The notes: generated by a model from the sequence alone, not told the origin. 35,984 nt of DNA from Micromonospora andamanensis (GCF_016863495.1 NZ_BOOZ01000060.1:1-35984); one strand, 5' to 3'. Shown: positions 6,825 to 15,541, counted from the stretch's first letter. Program-made: numbers and translations.

Positions 6825-8303
6825 ATGGCCGAAGGATCCATCCACAAAATCTGCACCTGCCGCGACCCCGACGGTAAGAAACTCGGCAAGAGATGCCCCC
6901 AGCTCCGCCGCACCGGCGGGGCATGGAACTCCCACCACGGCAAGTGGGGATACCAACTCGAACTACCGAGAAGGGCCGACGGTTCCCGCCGGTCACCGCT
7001 GCGCCGCCACACCTTCGTCAGCCGTGACGACGCCGCCAAGGACCGTGGCCAAGCCATCGCGCTGCTGGCGCTCGCCGGCGACGACACCGCCCTCGCGACC
7101 GAGATCGCCGACTTGCTCCAGCAGGTCAAGGCCGGCACCCCGATGCCCGACCGCGACACCCTCGCCAAGCGGGTCAACGCCGGCCTTCCGGCCAGCGTCG
7201 ACATGACCGTCGGCGAATACCTACGGCAGTGGCTCGAGTCCCGACGCAACGTCGAGCCGAGCACCAAACGCGTCTACGGCTGCCACATCCGTATACACCT
7301 CATCCCGCACCTCGGCGCCATCCCGCTGGTGAAGCTGCGAGTCGAGCACATCTCGGCGATGTTCACCACGATCACCGACCGCAACACCGCCATCGAACTC
7401 GCCCGGCAAAGCGAGGACCCGCAGATCCGCGCCACCGTCCGGGGAACCCGGACCACCGGCCCCGCGACCATGCAACGCATCCGCGCCACCCTGCGCAAGG
7501 CACTCAACGACGCCATGGCACGGTCCAACAACCGGCTGATCGACTTCAACCCGGCCAAGCACGTCGAGCTGCCCTCGGCGAAGCAACCCAAACCCCGCGT
7601 GTGGACCGACAAAGCCGTCGCGCGGTGGCGCGAGACCGGGGAGAAACCCAGCCCGGTCATGGTGTGGACCCCCGAGCAAGCCGGCCAGTTCCTCGACTAC
7701 GCCCAAGACCACGACATCGCCCTCTACCCGGTGTTCGTGGGCATCATGCACCGCGGGATGCGCCGCGGCGAGGCACTCGGACTGCGTGACACCACCGTCG
7801 ACCTGGACGATGCCCTGGTGACGGTTGACCTGCAGCGCACCACCGTCGGATACGACGCGGTCGACAAGAAGGTCAAATCCGAGTCCGGCAACCGCACCTT
7901 CGCCCTAGACAGCGTCACCGCCGCCGCGTGGCGGGCCTACCTCGCCCGCCGCGCCCGGTGGCAGTTGGCCTGCGGCAGCAAGTGGCCGGACACCGGGTGG
8001 TTCTTCGTCCAGCCCAACGGCGAGAAGTGGCACCCGGACACCGTCAGCAAGCGCTTCGACAGTCTCGTCCGCGACGCCGGACTGCCTCCCGTCCGGCTGC
8101 ACGACCTGCGGCACTGCGCCGCGACGTACCTGAAAGCATCCGGCGCCGACCTCACCGACGTCAAAGAACTACTCGGGCACTCCACCCACACCATCACCGC
8201 GAACACCTACACCTCCGTCATCGTCGAACTCCAGGTCGAGCGGGACAAAGCGGAAGCCGCCGCTGCGTTGGTGCCCCGCCGCCGACGCCCACGGGCCGCC
8301 TGA
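6825..8303 (+). CDS. int: Tyrosine site-specific integrase
   Basis: This is a 492-aa phage-type integrase. The ATG at 6825 is preferred over the in-frame ATG at 6774 because GAGGAG lies 11 nt upstream. The N-terminal Cys-containing segment (CTCRDPDGKKLGKRC) and the SAM-like core-binding domain (about residues 120-230) precede the catalytic domain. The catalytic set is visible: Arg in HRGMRRGEALGL, Lys in KKVKSESGNR, His and Arg in LHDLRHCAATYL, His in LLGHSTHT and the nucleophile Tyr in TANTYTSV. It would catalyse integration and, with the upstream Xis-like protein, excision of this element. The gene is the last of the plus-strand block and is followed by a strong hairpin. A tRNA-Lys gene lies 418 bp downstream and is the natural candidate for the attachment site. 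Confidence 0.92.
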   Translation: MAEGSIHKICTCRDPDGKKLGKRCPQLRRTGGAWNSHHGKWGYQLELPRRADGSRRSPLRRHTFVSRDDAAKDRGQAIALLALAGDDTALATEIADLLQQVKAGTPMPDRDTLAKRVNAGLPASVDMTVGEYLRQWLESRRNVEPSTKRVYGCHIRIHLIPHLGAIPLVKLRVEHISAMFTTITDRNTAIELARQSEDPQIRATVRGTRTTGPATMQRIRATLRKALNDAMARSNNRLIDFNPAKHVELPSAKQPKPRVWTDKAVARWRETGEKPSPVMVWTPEQAGQFLDYAQDHDIALYPVFVGIMHRGMRRGEALGLRDTTVDLDDALVTVDLQRTTVGYDAVDKKVKSESGNRTFALDSVTAAAWRAYLARRARWQLACGSKWPDTGWFFVQPNGEKWHPDTVSKRFDSLVRDAGLPPVRLHDLRHCAATYLKASGADLTDVKELLGHSTHTITANTYTSVIVELQVERDKAEAAAALVPRRRRPRAA

Positions 8304-8332
8304 CCGACACAATCCGCCGACGGAACCTCACG

Positions 8333-8364
8333 GCCTGCGCCGTACGCCCCCGCACGGCGCAGGC
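8333..8364. terminator. Hairpin behind the integrase gene
   Basis: Bases 8333-8343 pair perfectly with 8354-8364 (11 bp, 10-nt loop), 29 nt after the integrase stop. There is no T-run. It is a likely transcription stop or att-region structure. Confidence 0.5.
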
Positions 8365-8721
8365 ACTGGGATCCTCCGATACACCAGCCATCGGTCTGGA
8401 CGCGACCCGCAGCCGGATGCGGCCGACGTCACCACGCGGCCGACCGCATCCGGCTCGCCATGTCAGCAGAAGGGCGACCGGGTGACACCAGGCCTCGCCG
8501 TCCAGCCCGGCCAGGTCGCGGAGAGGCCCACCGCCGCCCACCGGTCGGCTGATGAGAGCTACCGATCCCGCTAGACCCCCGCCACCATGGTCCGAACTGC
8601 GGCGAACACGAGAAGCCTGCAGCAGCAGACGCCCAACTTTGACAAGGATGGGCTGCCGGAGACCGACTGCTGAAAGCCGCGCGCCCCCTCGCCAGGAACT
8701 CGGGTAGCCTTGTACCTCGGC
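8365..8721. other. Gene-free stretch between integrase and tRNA (possible att region)
   Basis: I see no credible reading frame. This is where integrase arm-binding repeats and the crossover core would be expected. I found no copy of the tRNA 3' end here. The last bases, with a TAGCCT-like hexamer around 8705, may be the tRNA promoter. Confidence 0.35.
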
Positions 8722-8794
8722 GGGCCGCTAGCTCAATCGGCAGAGCTGCTGACTTTTAATCAGTAGGTTCGGGGTTCGAATCCCCGGCGGCCCA
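8722..8794 (+). tRNA. tRNA-Lys (UUU anticodon)
   Basis: The 73-nt sequence folds into a full cloverleaf. The acceptor stem GGGCCGC/GCGGCCC has discriminator A at 8794, and the D-stem is GCTC/GAGC. The anticodon stem GCTGA/TCAGT closes the loop CTTTTAA, which gives anticodon TTT. The T-stem is CGGGG/CCCCG around TTCGAAT. CCA is not encoded. Its position next to the integrase suggests it is the integration target of an element. Confidence 0.95.
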
Positions 8795-9969
8795 CAAGAA
8801 TATGCCCCCTGCCTGCTGCTTCAGGTCGGCGGGCACGATGTCATGGACACGCAGGTCACCCGACTCCGCAAGACGGTGGACACGGCGTTCGTGCCCGCCA
8901 CATTCACGAACCCCGGTGAGAACCCTCCGTGGTCTGCATAGACCCCGAGCCGTTCTCCTTCGACGCCACGTAGATGCGGGGTCGCCATTTCCAGAAGCAC
9001 GTCGGCATCGTCCAGTGCCCAGCGGTCTTCGACCCGGCCTTGAATTGTCCGGTATGGCTGACATCAGGCACCGTGCCGCTACACGTAAGGCACCCGTTCG
9101 GACGCGTCTCCATCCGCGATGCCGCCGGCATCACCCTGGACCCGTGGTGGTTCTGCACGGGGAGCGACCGGAGGGCTGCTGGTGGCCACCCGCGACGCCG
9201 CCCCTGGCCCGGTGCGCGTCGGCTTGGCCGACCCCCTCGCGGCCCATGGTGTGCACGCCGCGCTGGTCGACGGGCTCGGCCGGGCCGCGCCCGGGTCGGC
9301 GACCGGCGTTCGGGTGAAGCTGCCGGCTGAGGGCTGGATCGTCTGCGACACGGCACCCTTGGCCGGGCTGCTCGACGGCGACCCGGCGATCTGCCCGCCG
9401 CGGTGACCATTTCCGGTGGTCGACCACCGGGACCTGGCGCCGACACCCTGGCCGCGGCCACTCCGGCGTGACCGGCCCCACCACCACGGCGGCTGACCCG
9501 GCAGGTCGGGTCCCGGCCCGCCCGCCGGCCGCCGAGGTACCGGCCGCGCCGATGCGGTCCTACACCACCTATCGGGCCCACGCCCAACCCCGTGCTGCTC
9601 GTGCCGAGAGAGTCGGTTGACCAGCATTGCCGTTGATTTCAGCCAGCCTGGATGCTACGGCCAGGCCTTTGGGCATGCCCGCCTCGTTCTGGCGCAACAT
9701 CAAGGAGCCAGACCGGACGATCTACCGAACCCTGGCCCAAGGCTCAACCCGACTCCACCCCCAGGCCGAAAAAGATCAGATCCGGGAAGAAGACGACGGC
9801 CTGGGGCTTCTCACCGAATCTGATCCTGCTGGTCGGCTGGCCACCCCGGATCCACCTTTGCTGAGAACCCCCAGGTGATGCCGGCAGTATCACTGGACAA
9901 CACACCCGCGAGGCAGTGTTAGTGCATTCGTATGGACTGTTACTATCTGCGCAACAGAGAGGTTCGGAA
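8795..9969. other. About 1.2 kb with no intact gene; degraded coding remnants likely
   Basis: Several short frames have protein-like composition but lack a start, a ribosome site or a partner domain. On the minus strand, 8821-9063 is open and includes RVEDRWALDDADVLLEMATP and GVYADHGGFSPGFVNVAGTN, but it has no start codon. On the plus strand, a frame around 9180-9406 reads APGPVRVGLADPLAAHGVHA and stops at CPPR. I recognise neither. The 102-aa minus-strand frame that runs through the tRNA is an artefact. The region looks like scarred sequence beside the tRNA insertion site. Confidence 0.4.
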
Positions 9970-11892
9970 GTGACAGTGATACGTTCCCGCACTCACACCC
10001 TCGCTCAGTTCGCGCGTCGGGCACGGATGAGTGCCCAGCGACTGCGGGTGCTCCAGAACGAGCAACGACTGCCGACGCCCGACGGCGTCGACCCCGACGG
10101 TGCCGACGTGTGGACCACCGCCACCATCGACCGGTGGTTGCGCGCCACCGGCCGGACGGTGCCCGACGACGCCGTGTGGCCGTTCGGCTGGGCCGACGCG
10201 ACCGAACGTGCCGAGATTCTCTGGGCCGGCGACATTACTCTGCCACGCGGGCGCTCCGCAGCCGTCACCATTTTCGACGGCGCCGGTCAGCCGGTCATCT
10301 ACGCCGTTCCCTACGCCGGTCACGATGTCAACCGCGACACCATCGCCGCGGCCGTCATCGCGCAGCTCGATCCGGACCGCCGCCCCGGCGCCGTCGTCGT
10401 GCAGCCCCACCTGCTGGACCCGGGTGCGGACGGGCCGCACCCCTACTTGGAGCTGTGGCGAATGCCGGAGCAGACCACACCACCGCCACCACCGGCGCAG
10501 GATCCCGCACCGACTCCACTGCCCAGGTTCCTGCGTCGGCTGCTGCCCACCCGCGCGCCAGTCGCCGCCACGGCCGCCATGCCGGAGCCACCGGTGCTGG
10601 GTCGGCAGCGCCGACCGGACACGCCGGAGTACGCGGGCTCGGTGGCCGCGTCCGAGGCCGCCCGGGTGCTCAACCGCCCCCTGCCGTTGTGGTGGGCCGG
10701 CACCACCACCCCCGAGATCGTCCGCACCGTGCGACTGCGCGACCAGCCACATCCGCTGTCCATCGCGGACACCATCACCGACTGGCCGGCCGCCATCGCC
10801 CGGCTGACCGCCGCGCTCGGCAACTCCATGCACACCAACCACCCGCAGGCCTTCGCCGCGCTCGCACGGGAGACACGCGCCGTGCACCGCCACGTCACCG
10901 CCACGCTGACACACCCCACGACCGGCGAGGGCTGGTACCTCGCCGCCGCGCCCCAACCGCCCACCTGGCCCGCCGTGGCTGAGCAACGGGCCGCCGTCGG
11001 CGCCGGCCGCGACTTCGACCCCAACGCCGCCGCCACCGAGCTTGACCAGCTCGTCATGGTCGAGGCCGACCGGCCCTACCTGCCCGAGAAGGACGACCCG
11101 TACGCCGGGGCGCTGCGCCAAGCGATCCTGCTGCTGCGCGGCCGGCTCGCCCGCGACTACCCCACACGGGTCTACACGTTCCCCGTCGCCTACAGCTGGG
11201 CCGACGCCCACGGACCGATCTGCGACGAGTACCGCCTCCACCTCACCCGCCTGACCCCCGCCGACGCACACGGCAACCCGGAGAAACCCACACGCCGGCT
11301 GGTCCGCCTGCTGACCGAAGACGCCAGCGACGCAGCCATCGCGCACCACCAACTGCTCGACCACGCCTGCGAGCGGCTGGTCGGCATCTACCGCGATCCC
11401 GAGGGACGCCTCGTCGCGCACCTCACCGCCGGGTTCCCGCACCTCGCCGACGAGCTGCTGATCGAGTGGCCCACCGGCATGCCACCCGCCGGATGGACGG
11501 AGCAGACCGTCATCGCCGCCGACGAGACCTACTCCGCCACCGGCCTGTTCGCCCTCACTCCCGGCCCAGACGGGGCGCTGCTGTCCCCACAACCGGTCCC
11601 GAACCCTGGTGACGAGCCTCGATACACGTTCGGCTACGGCGGTAACTCCCCCGCCGTGCTGTACCAAGCCCTCGTGCGATGCGTGCTGGGCGACTGGACC
11701 GTCGCCGCCCAGGAGAGCTGGGTCGGCCAGCTCGCCACCAGTCCCGGCGACAAGCGGCACCGCCCGCACAGCCGGCTCTGGGAGCAGATCGTCACCAGCA
11801 AGGGCTCGCTGCGCCTGTCGTGGGCCGACGTCCAGCAGTGGGTCCGCGACGACCAGGAAGCCTTGACCCGCCGGCGCCAAGGCCGCCGATAA
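9970..11892 (+). CDS. Large orphan protein of unknown function with an N-terminal HTH-like segment
   Basis: I choose GTG 9970 (640 aa) because AGAGAGG ends 7 nt upstream; the ORF itself stays open from 9916. Residues about 6-55 (THTLAQFARRARMSAQRLRV, later WTTATIDRWLRATGR) look like an excisionase/MerR-type DNA-binding head. A middle Pro-rich linker (TTPPPPPAQDPAPTPLPRFL) follows at about residues 165-190. The C-terminal 450 residues are an alpha/beta body rich in Trp, His and acidic residues, with no membrane segment or known catalytic motif that I can identify. It is intact and has strong GC-rich codon use, unlike the decayed flanks. The upstream 50 bp are AT-richer and may hold its promoter. 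I cannot name a family. Confidence 0.7.
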   Translation: MTVIRSRTHTLAQFARRARMSAQRLRVLQNEQRLPTPDGVDPDGADVWTTATIDRWLRATGRTVPDDAVWPFGWADATERAEILWAGDITLPRGRSAAVTIFDGAGQPVIYAVPYAGHDVNRDTIAAAVIAQLDPDRRPGAVVVQPHLLDPGADGPHPYLELWRMPEQTTPPPPPAQDPAPTPLPRFLRRLLPTRAPVAATAAMPEPPVLGRQRRPDTPEYAGSVAASEAARVLNRPLPLWWAGTTTPEIVRTVRLRDQPHPLSIADTITDWPAAIARLTAALGNSMHTNHPQAFAALARETRAVHRHVTATLTHPTTGEGWYLAAAPQPPTWPAVAEQRAAVGAGRDFDPNAAATELDQLVMVEADRPYLPEKDDPYAGALRQAILLLRGRLARDYPTRVYTFPVAYSWADAHGPICDEYRLHLTRLTPADAHGNPEKPTRRLVRLLTEDASDAAIAHHQLLDHACERLVGIYRDPEGRLVAHLTAGFPHLADELLIEWPTGMPPAGWTEQTVIAADETYSATGLFALTPGPDGALLSPQPVPNPGDEPRYTFGYGGNSPAVLYQALVRCVLGDWTVAAQESWVGQLATSPGDKRHRPHSRLWEQIVTSKGSLRLSWADVQQWVRDDQEALTRRRQGRR

Positions 11893-11979
11893 CGGAACAC
11901 GCCGTACCTCGTGAGGCCCCGGCCCGCTACGCCGGACCGGAAACCGAACCTGCCGCCGAACGCACCGCGCGACGGCAAG

Positions 11980-12403
11980 GGACTCAGCGAGGACTACCTG
12001 GATCTGATGACCAGGGTATGGGGCCCAGTACGGGTCTGCGGCGCCGCAACCGAAGACAGCGGCCCGAGGATCCTCGGACCCCTGTACACCGCGATCGGCA
12101 CCCGGCTTCACAACCAGAATCGCCGCAACGATCCCACCGGAATTACGGAGCCTCAGCGAGGCAGGGCTGCCCGCCTCGGTAGCCTCGGCGGCCACCAGCA
12201 CGGAACTCGACCAGCTCATCATCGACTCGCACGAGGCGTTCGACGAGATCGGCATAGACGTCGGGACTCCCGTTATCCGCATCTCCGGCAACGCTCTATT
12301 CGGCGCAGACTTGCGCCGGCCAGTCCTCGCCCAGACCCCGGTAGGGCTCGAGTACCGGTTAAGGGCGGTCGCCGAGAGGAGCAGCGGGACCGGGGTCTGC
12401 CGC
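11980..12403 (+). pseudogene. Truncated, frameshifted relic of an Rv2466c-like mycothiol-dependent nitroreductase (DsbA family)
   Basis: One frame, from about 11983, reads LSEDYLDLMTRVWGPVRVC, then ILGPLYTAIGTRLHNQNRRN up to about 12140. The next frame continues LSEAGLPASVASAATSTELD, then SHEAFDEIGIDVGTPVIRIS. This order (RAWGPVRV, LYTALGTR, AGLPASLA, DVGTPxI, then GxxFFGP, here GNALFGA) is that of the C-terminal two thirds of Rv2466c-type proteins, which reduce nitro-compounds with mycothiol. The N-terminal thioredoxin-like part with the active cysteine is missing, and the C-terminal tail diverges. It is a dead gene, probably left by the rearrangements that shaped this region. Confidence 0.65.
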
Positions 12404-12462
12404 AACCGCAGGTGGTGGGGTGCCCGACGCCCAGGTGGAAGGGGTCATGCGGGCGGGCGGGG

Positions 12463-12705
12463 TCAACGCCGTACGGGCGACGTGGGCATCCCAGCGGGCC
12501 CGAGCTGCTGGGAGGTCGGCTGCGGCGGGGCCACTCGGTCACCCGTCCCGCATGAACTCCAGCAGCCGATCGGCCTGTTCGGGTTGACACCGTAGGAGGC
12601 GATGACGCGGCGTCGAGTCACGTCCAGGTCGTCCTCAATAGTGCTCACTCCTACAAGTGGGCCAGGGGCCGAAAGGCCGCGCACGTCGGAGAGCACTGAG
12701 CGCAT
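12463..12705 (-). CDS. Possible small ORF downstream of the ATP-grasp gene (80 aa or frame-altered 55 aa)
   Basis: The ATG at 12705 is preceded by an excellent AAGGAG with 5-nt spacing, which begins right after the hairpin at 12716-12747. The first 50 codons include VGVSTIEDDLDVTRRRVIAS and read like protein. The frame then becomes low-complexity up to 12463. In the neighbouring frame the sequence would end EQADRLLEFMRDG at a TGA at 12539-12541, which looks more natural. So a missing base near 12580 is likely, and the real product may be about 55 aa. Its function is unknown. It is close enough to the ATP-grasp gene (25 nt) to be the operon's last member, possibly a peptide partner or a small accessory protein. 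Confidence 0.4.
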   Translation of the reverse strand: MRSVLSDVRGLSAPGPLVGVSTIEDDLDVTRRRVIASYGVNPNRPIGCWSSCGTGDRVAPPQPTSQQLGPAGMPTSPVRR

Positions 12706-12715
12706 CGCGCTCCTT

Positions 12716-12747
12716 GCAAGAACTCTCTGCTAAAGGAGAGTTCTTGC
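12716..12747 (-). repeat. Perfect 12-bp hairpin containing the ATP-grasp stop codon
   Basis: Bases 12716-12727 pair exactly with 12736-12747, and the TAG stop of the ATP-grasp gene lies in the 8-nt loop (12728-12735). On the minus strand the hairpin is followed directly by AAGGAG and an ATG at 12705, with no T-run. It could be a weak terminator or a structure that controls translation of the small ORF. Confidence 0.7.
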
Positions 12748-13668
12748 CCAGTCGAAGAATGCATTGCTCAGGCGGGCGCGCTCGGGGTCGGGTAAGGCCG
12801 AGTATCCACCAAATCCACTGCTCCATTCGTTGACTATGGGACCGCCCTCGGCCAGAAGCCAATCAACTTGCAGGCAGGCCGCGTCGAGGCTGTCGGCGAC
12901 GCGCAGTGTTGCCGATTGGATGTTCATATCTGCCGCCCCGATCCCACTGGTGCCACCTTGGCTGATGTTCGCCAAGTAGCGCCCCGGCAAAGCTGAACGA
13001 TGTTGCGACGCTGCGACCTGACGATTGATTACGTAGACCCTCAAGTCGCCCGAGTTGGGAATGAAAGGTTGTACGACATATCCCATTCCGGCCTGAGCTG
13101 TCACGTCCAAGGTGGCAGCCAGCTGCTCGACGTCATCGACTTTCATGACGCCGAATCCCATGCCCATCTCTCGGGGCTTGACGATATACGGTCCCGGACC
13201 GATTTGCTGCTCGACCAAAGGGATGGCGGTTCGGGCGTAGCGTCCAAACGGTATCGCTATAGTGGGTGGGGTCGGCAGCCCGAGTCGTGAGGCCCGCTGG
13301 GTGATAGCGAGCTTATCCGTTGACAGGTAATCCGCGTCGGTGAACGAGCGGTTCAGGAGGACTGAGTCGCTTTCCTGCACTGTGCGGCAGACCGCTTTGA
13401 GGTGATGGGCAGCCTGGGGGTCCCAACTAAAGTCGTCGACTTGGAAAAGCTGCCTTGTTCGGAGCAGATCCTCCCGGTGGTGCCAGAGCTGCGGCTGGCC
13501 CACGCAGCTTGGCGACAGCTCGTTGATGGGAATGGCGCGGAGGCGGAACCCGGCTCGCGTTGCCGCTTCCGTCGACGCGGCAAAGAAGTGACTAGTGGCT
13601 TCCGTGAGGTAGTCCGGCCCAAAATCGTCGGTGCGATAGATGACGGTTAGCGTTGGCTTCGTGGTCAT
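12730..13668 (-). CDS. ATP-grasp ligase (RimK-like)
   Basis: This is a 312-aa protein. I start at the ATG at 13668 (MTTKPTLTVIYRTDDFG) because AGGAGG lies about 6 nt upstream; a longer frame begins 10 codons earlier. The ATP-grasp core is visible: a nucleotide-binding Lys in GPYIVKPREMGMGFGV, the hinge region YVVQPFIPNSGDLRVYVI and the Mg-binding C-terminal part QVDWLLAEGGPIVNEWSSGF. Such enzymes form a carboxylate-amine bond through an acyl phosphate. It follows the IMPDH gene by 118 nt and faces the same way as the NRPS cluster. It may add a further residue to, or cyclise, the NRPS dipeptide. A role with a peptide substrate from the adjacent small ORF is a less likely alternative. Confidence 0.8.
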   Translation of the reverse strand: MTTKPTLTVIYRTDDFGPDYLTEATSHFFAASTEAATRAGFRLRAIPINELSPSCVGQPQLWHHREDLLRTRQLFQVDDFSWDPQAAHHLKAVCRTVQESDSVLLNRSFTDADYLSTDKLAITQRASRLGLPTPPTIAIPFGRYARTAIPLVEQQIGPGPYIVKPREMGMGFGVMKVDDVEQLAATLDVTAQAGMGYVVQPFIPNSGDLRVYVINRQVAASQHRSALPGRYLANISQGGTSGIGAADMNIQSATLRVADSLDAACLQVDWLLAEGGPIVNEWSSGFGGYSALPDPERARLSNAFFDWARTLL

Positions 13669-13786
13669 CGGCCCCTCCTGGCTGCCCAATTTTTCCACTT
13701 CAACCTCGGCCGACGCTTCGGCAACTGCGCGGTCCTTTGTGCATCGGCGGAAGGGCGTAGCGTACCGAAGATTCCGTGGCTCGCGT

Positions 13787-15289
13787 TTACTGCCCCGGGT
13801 CGCTCGGTCGGTCGCGAAGTTGGATTTCGGCGGTGTTCTGCAGGTAACTCTGATGTGATACGGGCACCAGGACTGCGTTCTCGTGGAAGGCGCGTAGCGT
13901 GGTCGAGCCGCAGCTGATCATTGTCGCTTTGAGCTTGGCGATGGTCATCGTCACGGTGTCGTACAGGCTGCCGGCGTATGGTACGTAGCCGTCGACGCCT
14001 TCCTCGAAGACGAGGTGCTGCTCGCCGCCCTGGTCGTAGCGGGACCAGTTGCGGGCACGTTGAGAGCCTTCGCCCCAATATTCCTTGAAGAGTTGGCCGT
14101 TAACGCGGACCAGCTTGGTGGGGCTTTCGGTGAAGCGAGCGAAGTAGCGGCCAAGCATGATGAAGTCTGTGCCCAGCGCGAACGCGATCGCCATGTGGTA
14201 GTCGCTCAGCAGGCCGCCATCGCAACAGATCGGGATGTAGATACCGGTTTCCTTGGCGTAGGCGTCACGCTCAGCCACGACGTCTATCAGTGCTGATGCC
14301 TGGCCGCGGCCAATTCCTTTCTGGTCTCTGGTGATGCAGATGGATCCGCCGCCGATCCCGACCTTGATGAAGTCGGCTCCTGCGTCGGCGAGGTAGCGAA
14401 AGGCGCGTCCGTCGACGACGTTGCCGGCTCCGATAGGGGTTTGGTCTCCGAATTCACCCTTGACGTATTGGAGCGTGTTGCGTTGCCAGACGGAGTATCC
14501 GTCGGAGGAATCGATGCACAGAACGTCGGCTCCGGCCCGGATGAGGGCGGGGATGCGTTCTTGGTAGTCGTGGGTGTTGACGCCTGCTCCGACCCGGAAT
14601 CGCTTGTCGCTGTCGATCGTCTCGTTTCGGAAGGTCTTGTGGAGTTCGTAGTCGCGACGCAGGACGATGGATTCCAGCCTTCCGGTGTCGGCGACCACGG
14701 GAAGTACGTCGAGGCGGTGGTCCCAGATCATCGCGTTCGCATGGGAGAGTGAGATCGAGGGATCGGCGACGACGAGGGACTTCGCGGGCTGCATGCGCGA
14801 TTCGACCGAGTCGTTCAGATCGTGGCGCTTGGGGTGGAAGTCGCGGGTGGAGATTAGTCCGAGGAACGTGCCGTGAGGGGTGCCGTCGTCGGTGACTGCG
14901 GCGATGTCGCGTTCGGCCGCCTGTAGGAGTCCGGCGACCTCGCCGAGCGTGGCGGTTGGCTTGATGTTGATGTCGCTGTGCCGGAATCCGGCCTTGTGTT
15001 GCTTGACGTTGCTGACCATCTCCGCCTGGGCGGTGATTGGTTGGTTGTGATGGATGAAGCCGAACCCTCCGCACTGCGCGAGGGAGATCGTCATGCGGGG
15101 CGAGGAGACCGCTCCCATGATGGCGCTGACCAGGGGGACGGCGATCCGGATTGGCGACTGTTCGCCGAGGCGGTGCCGTACCAGCGGTGCGCTGAGGTCG
15201 ACGTTCCCGGGTGTGCAATCCTCGGTGGTGAGGTTGGGGACGAGCAGGTATTCGTTAAGCGTCCGGGAAGTTTCGTCGAGGATTTTCAC
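13787..15289 (-). CDS. IMP dehydrogenase, divergent subtype (possible resistance copy)
   Basis: This 500-aa protein starts with GTG at 15289 after AAGGAG. It oxidises IMP to XMP with NAD, the committed step toward GTP. A (beta/alpha)8 barrel is interrupted at about residues 100-220 by a CBS-pair region (KPTATLGEVAGLLQAAERDI). The catalytic loop is GIGGGSICITRDQKGIGRGQ with the nucleophile Cys318. The mobile flap includes NWSRYDQGG, with the usual Arg-Tyr, and the C-terminal part reads EEGVDGYVPYAGSLYDTV. The GGSICITR...KGIGRGQ version is the minority subtype rather than the usual actinobacterial GuaB loop. Located at the end of an NRPS operon, it is unlikely to be the housekeeping copy. It could be a drug-insensitive target or feed a guanine-nucleotide precursor. 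Confidence 0.9.
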   Translation of the reverse strand: MKILDETSRTLNEYLLVPNLTTEDCTPGNVDLSAPLVRHRLGEQSPIRIAVPLVSAIMGAVSSPRMTISLAQCGGFGFIHHNQPITAQAEMVSNVKQHKAGFRHSDINIKPTATLGEVAGLLQAAERDIAAVTDDGTPHGTFLGLISTRDFHPKRHDLNDSVESRMQPAKSLVVADPSISLSHANAMIWDHRLDVLPVVADTGRLESIVLRRDYELHKTFRNETIDSDKRFRVGAGVNTHDYQERIPALIRAGADVLCIDSSDGYSVWQRNTLQYVKGEFGDQTPIGAGNVVDGRAFRYLADAGADFIKVGIGGGSICITRDQKGIGRGQASALIDVVAERDAYAKETGIYIPICCDGGLLSDYHMAIAFALGTDFIMLGRYFARFTESPTKLVRVNGQLFKEYWGEGSQRARNWSRYDQGGEQHLVFEEGVDGYVPYAGSLYDTVTMTIAKLKATMISCGSTTLRAFHENAVLVPVSHQSYLQNTAEIQLRDRPSDPGQ

Positions 15290-15541
15290 GCGATCTCCTT
15301 GCTCCGCGAGCTATTAGCGTTGGCGGTTGCGGCAGGTTATCAGCCGAGCGCCGTTGATCAGCTGATTCCCGTGAGTGTTGCGGCAGCGGTCCGCCGTACC
15401 AGGGCGGATCTCGCCAGGGCTTGGGCCTGTCCGTGAGTCGGACGACAACACGGGCCCCCGGAACGGCACTTGGGCGGCCCTGTCTACGCTTGCTGACGGC
15501 GGTCCCTCAGCCGATCGTGTTTGGGGCCTGCGCTGCTGTGC

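Noticed and set aside
8756..9064. 102-aa minus-strand frame ending near DSNPEPTD
   Set aside because: It is the usual spurious translation of a tRNA gene's 3' end.
9943..12405. 820-aa minus-strand open frame
   Set aside because: It is antisense to the 640-aa gene. Composition is Gly/Val/Arg-rich without domain features, a typical GC-rich shadow.
11911..12555. 214-aa plus-strand frame as a real gene
   Set aside because: Only its middle part is protein-like. The homology continues in another frame, so it is annotated as a relic.
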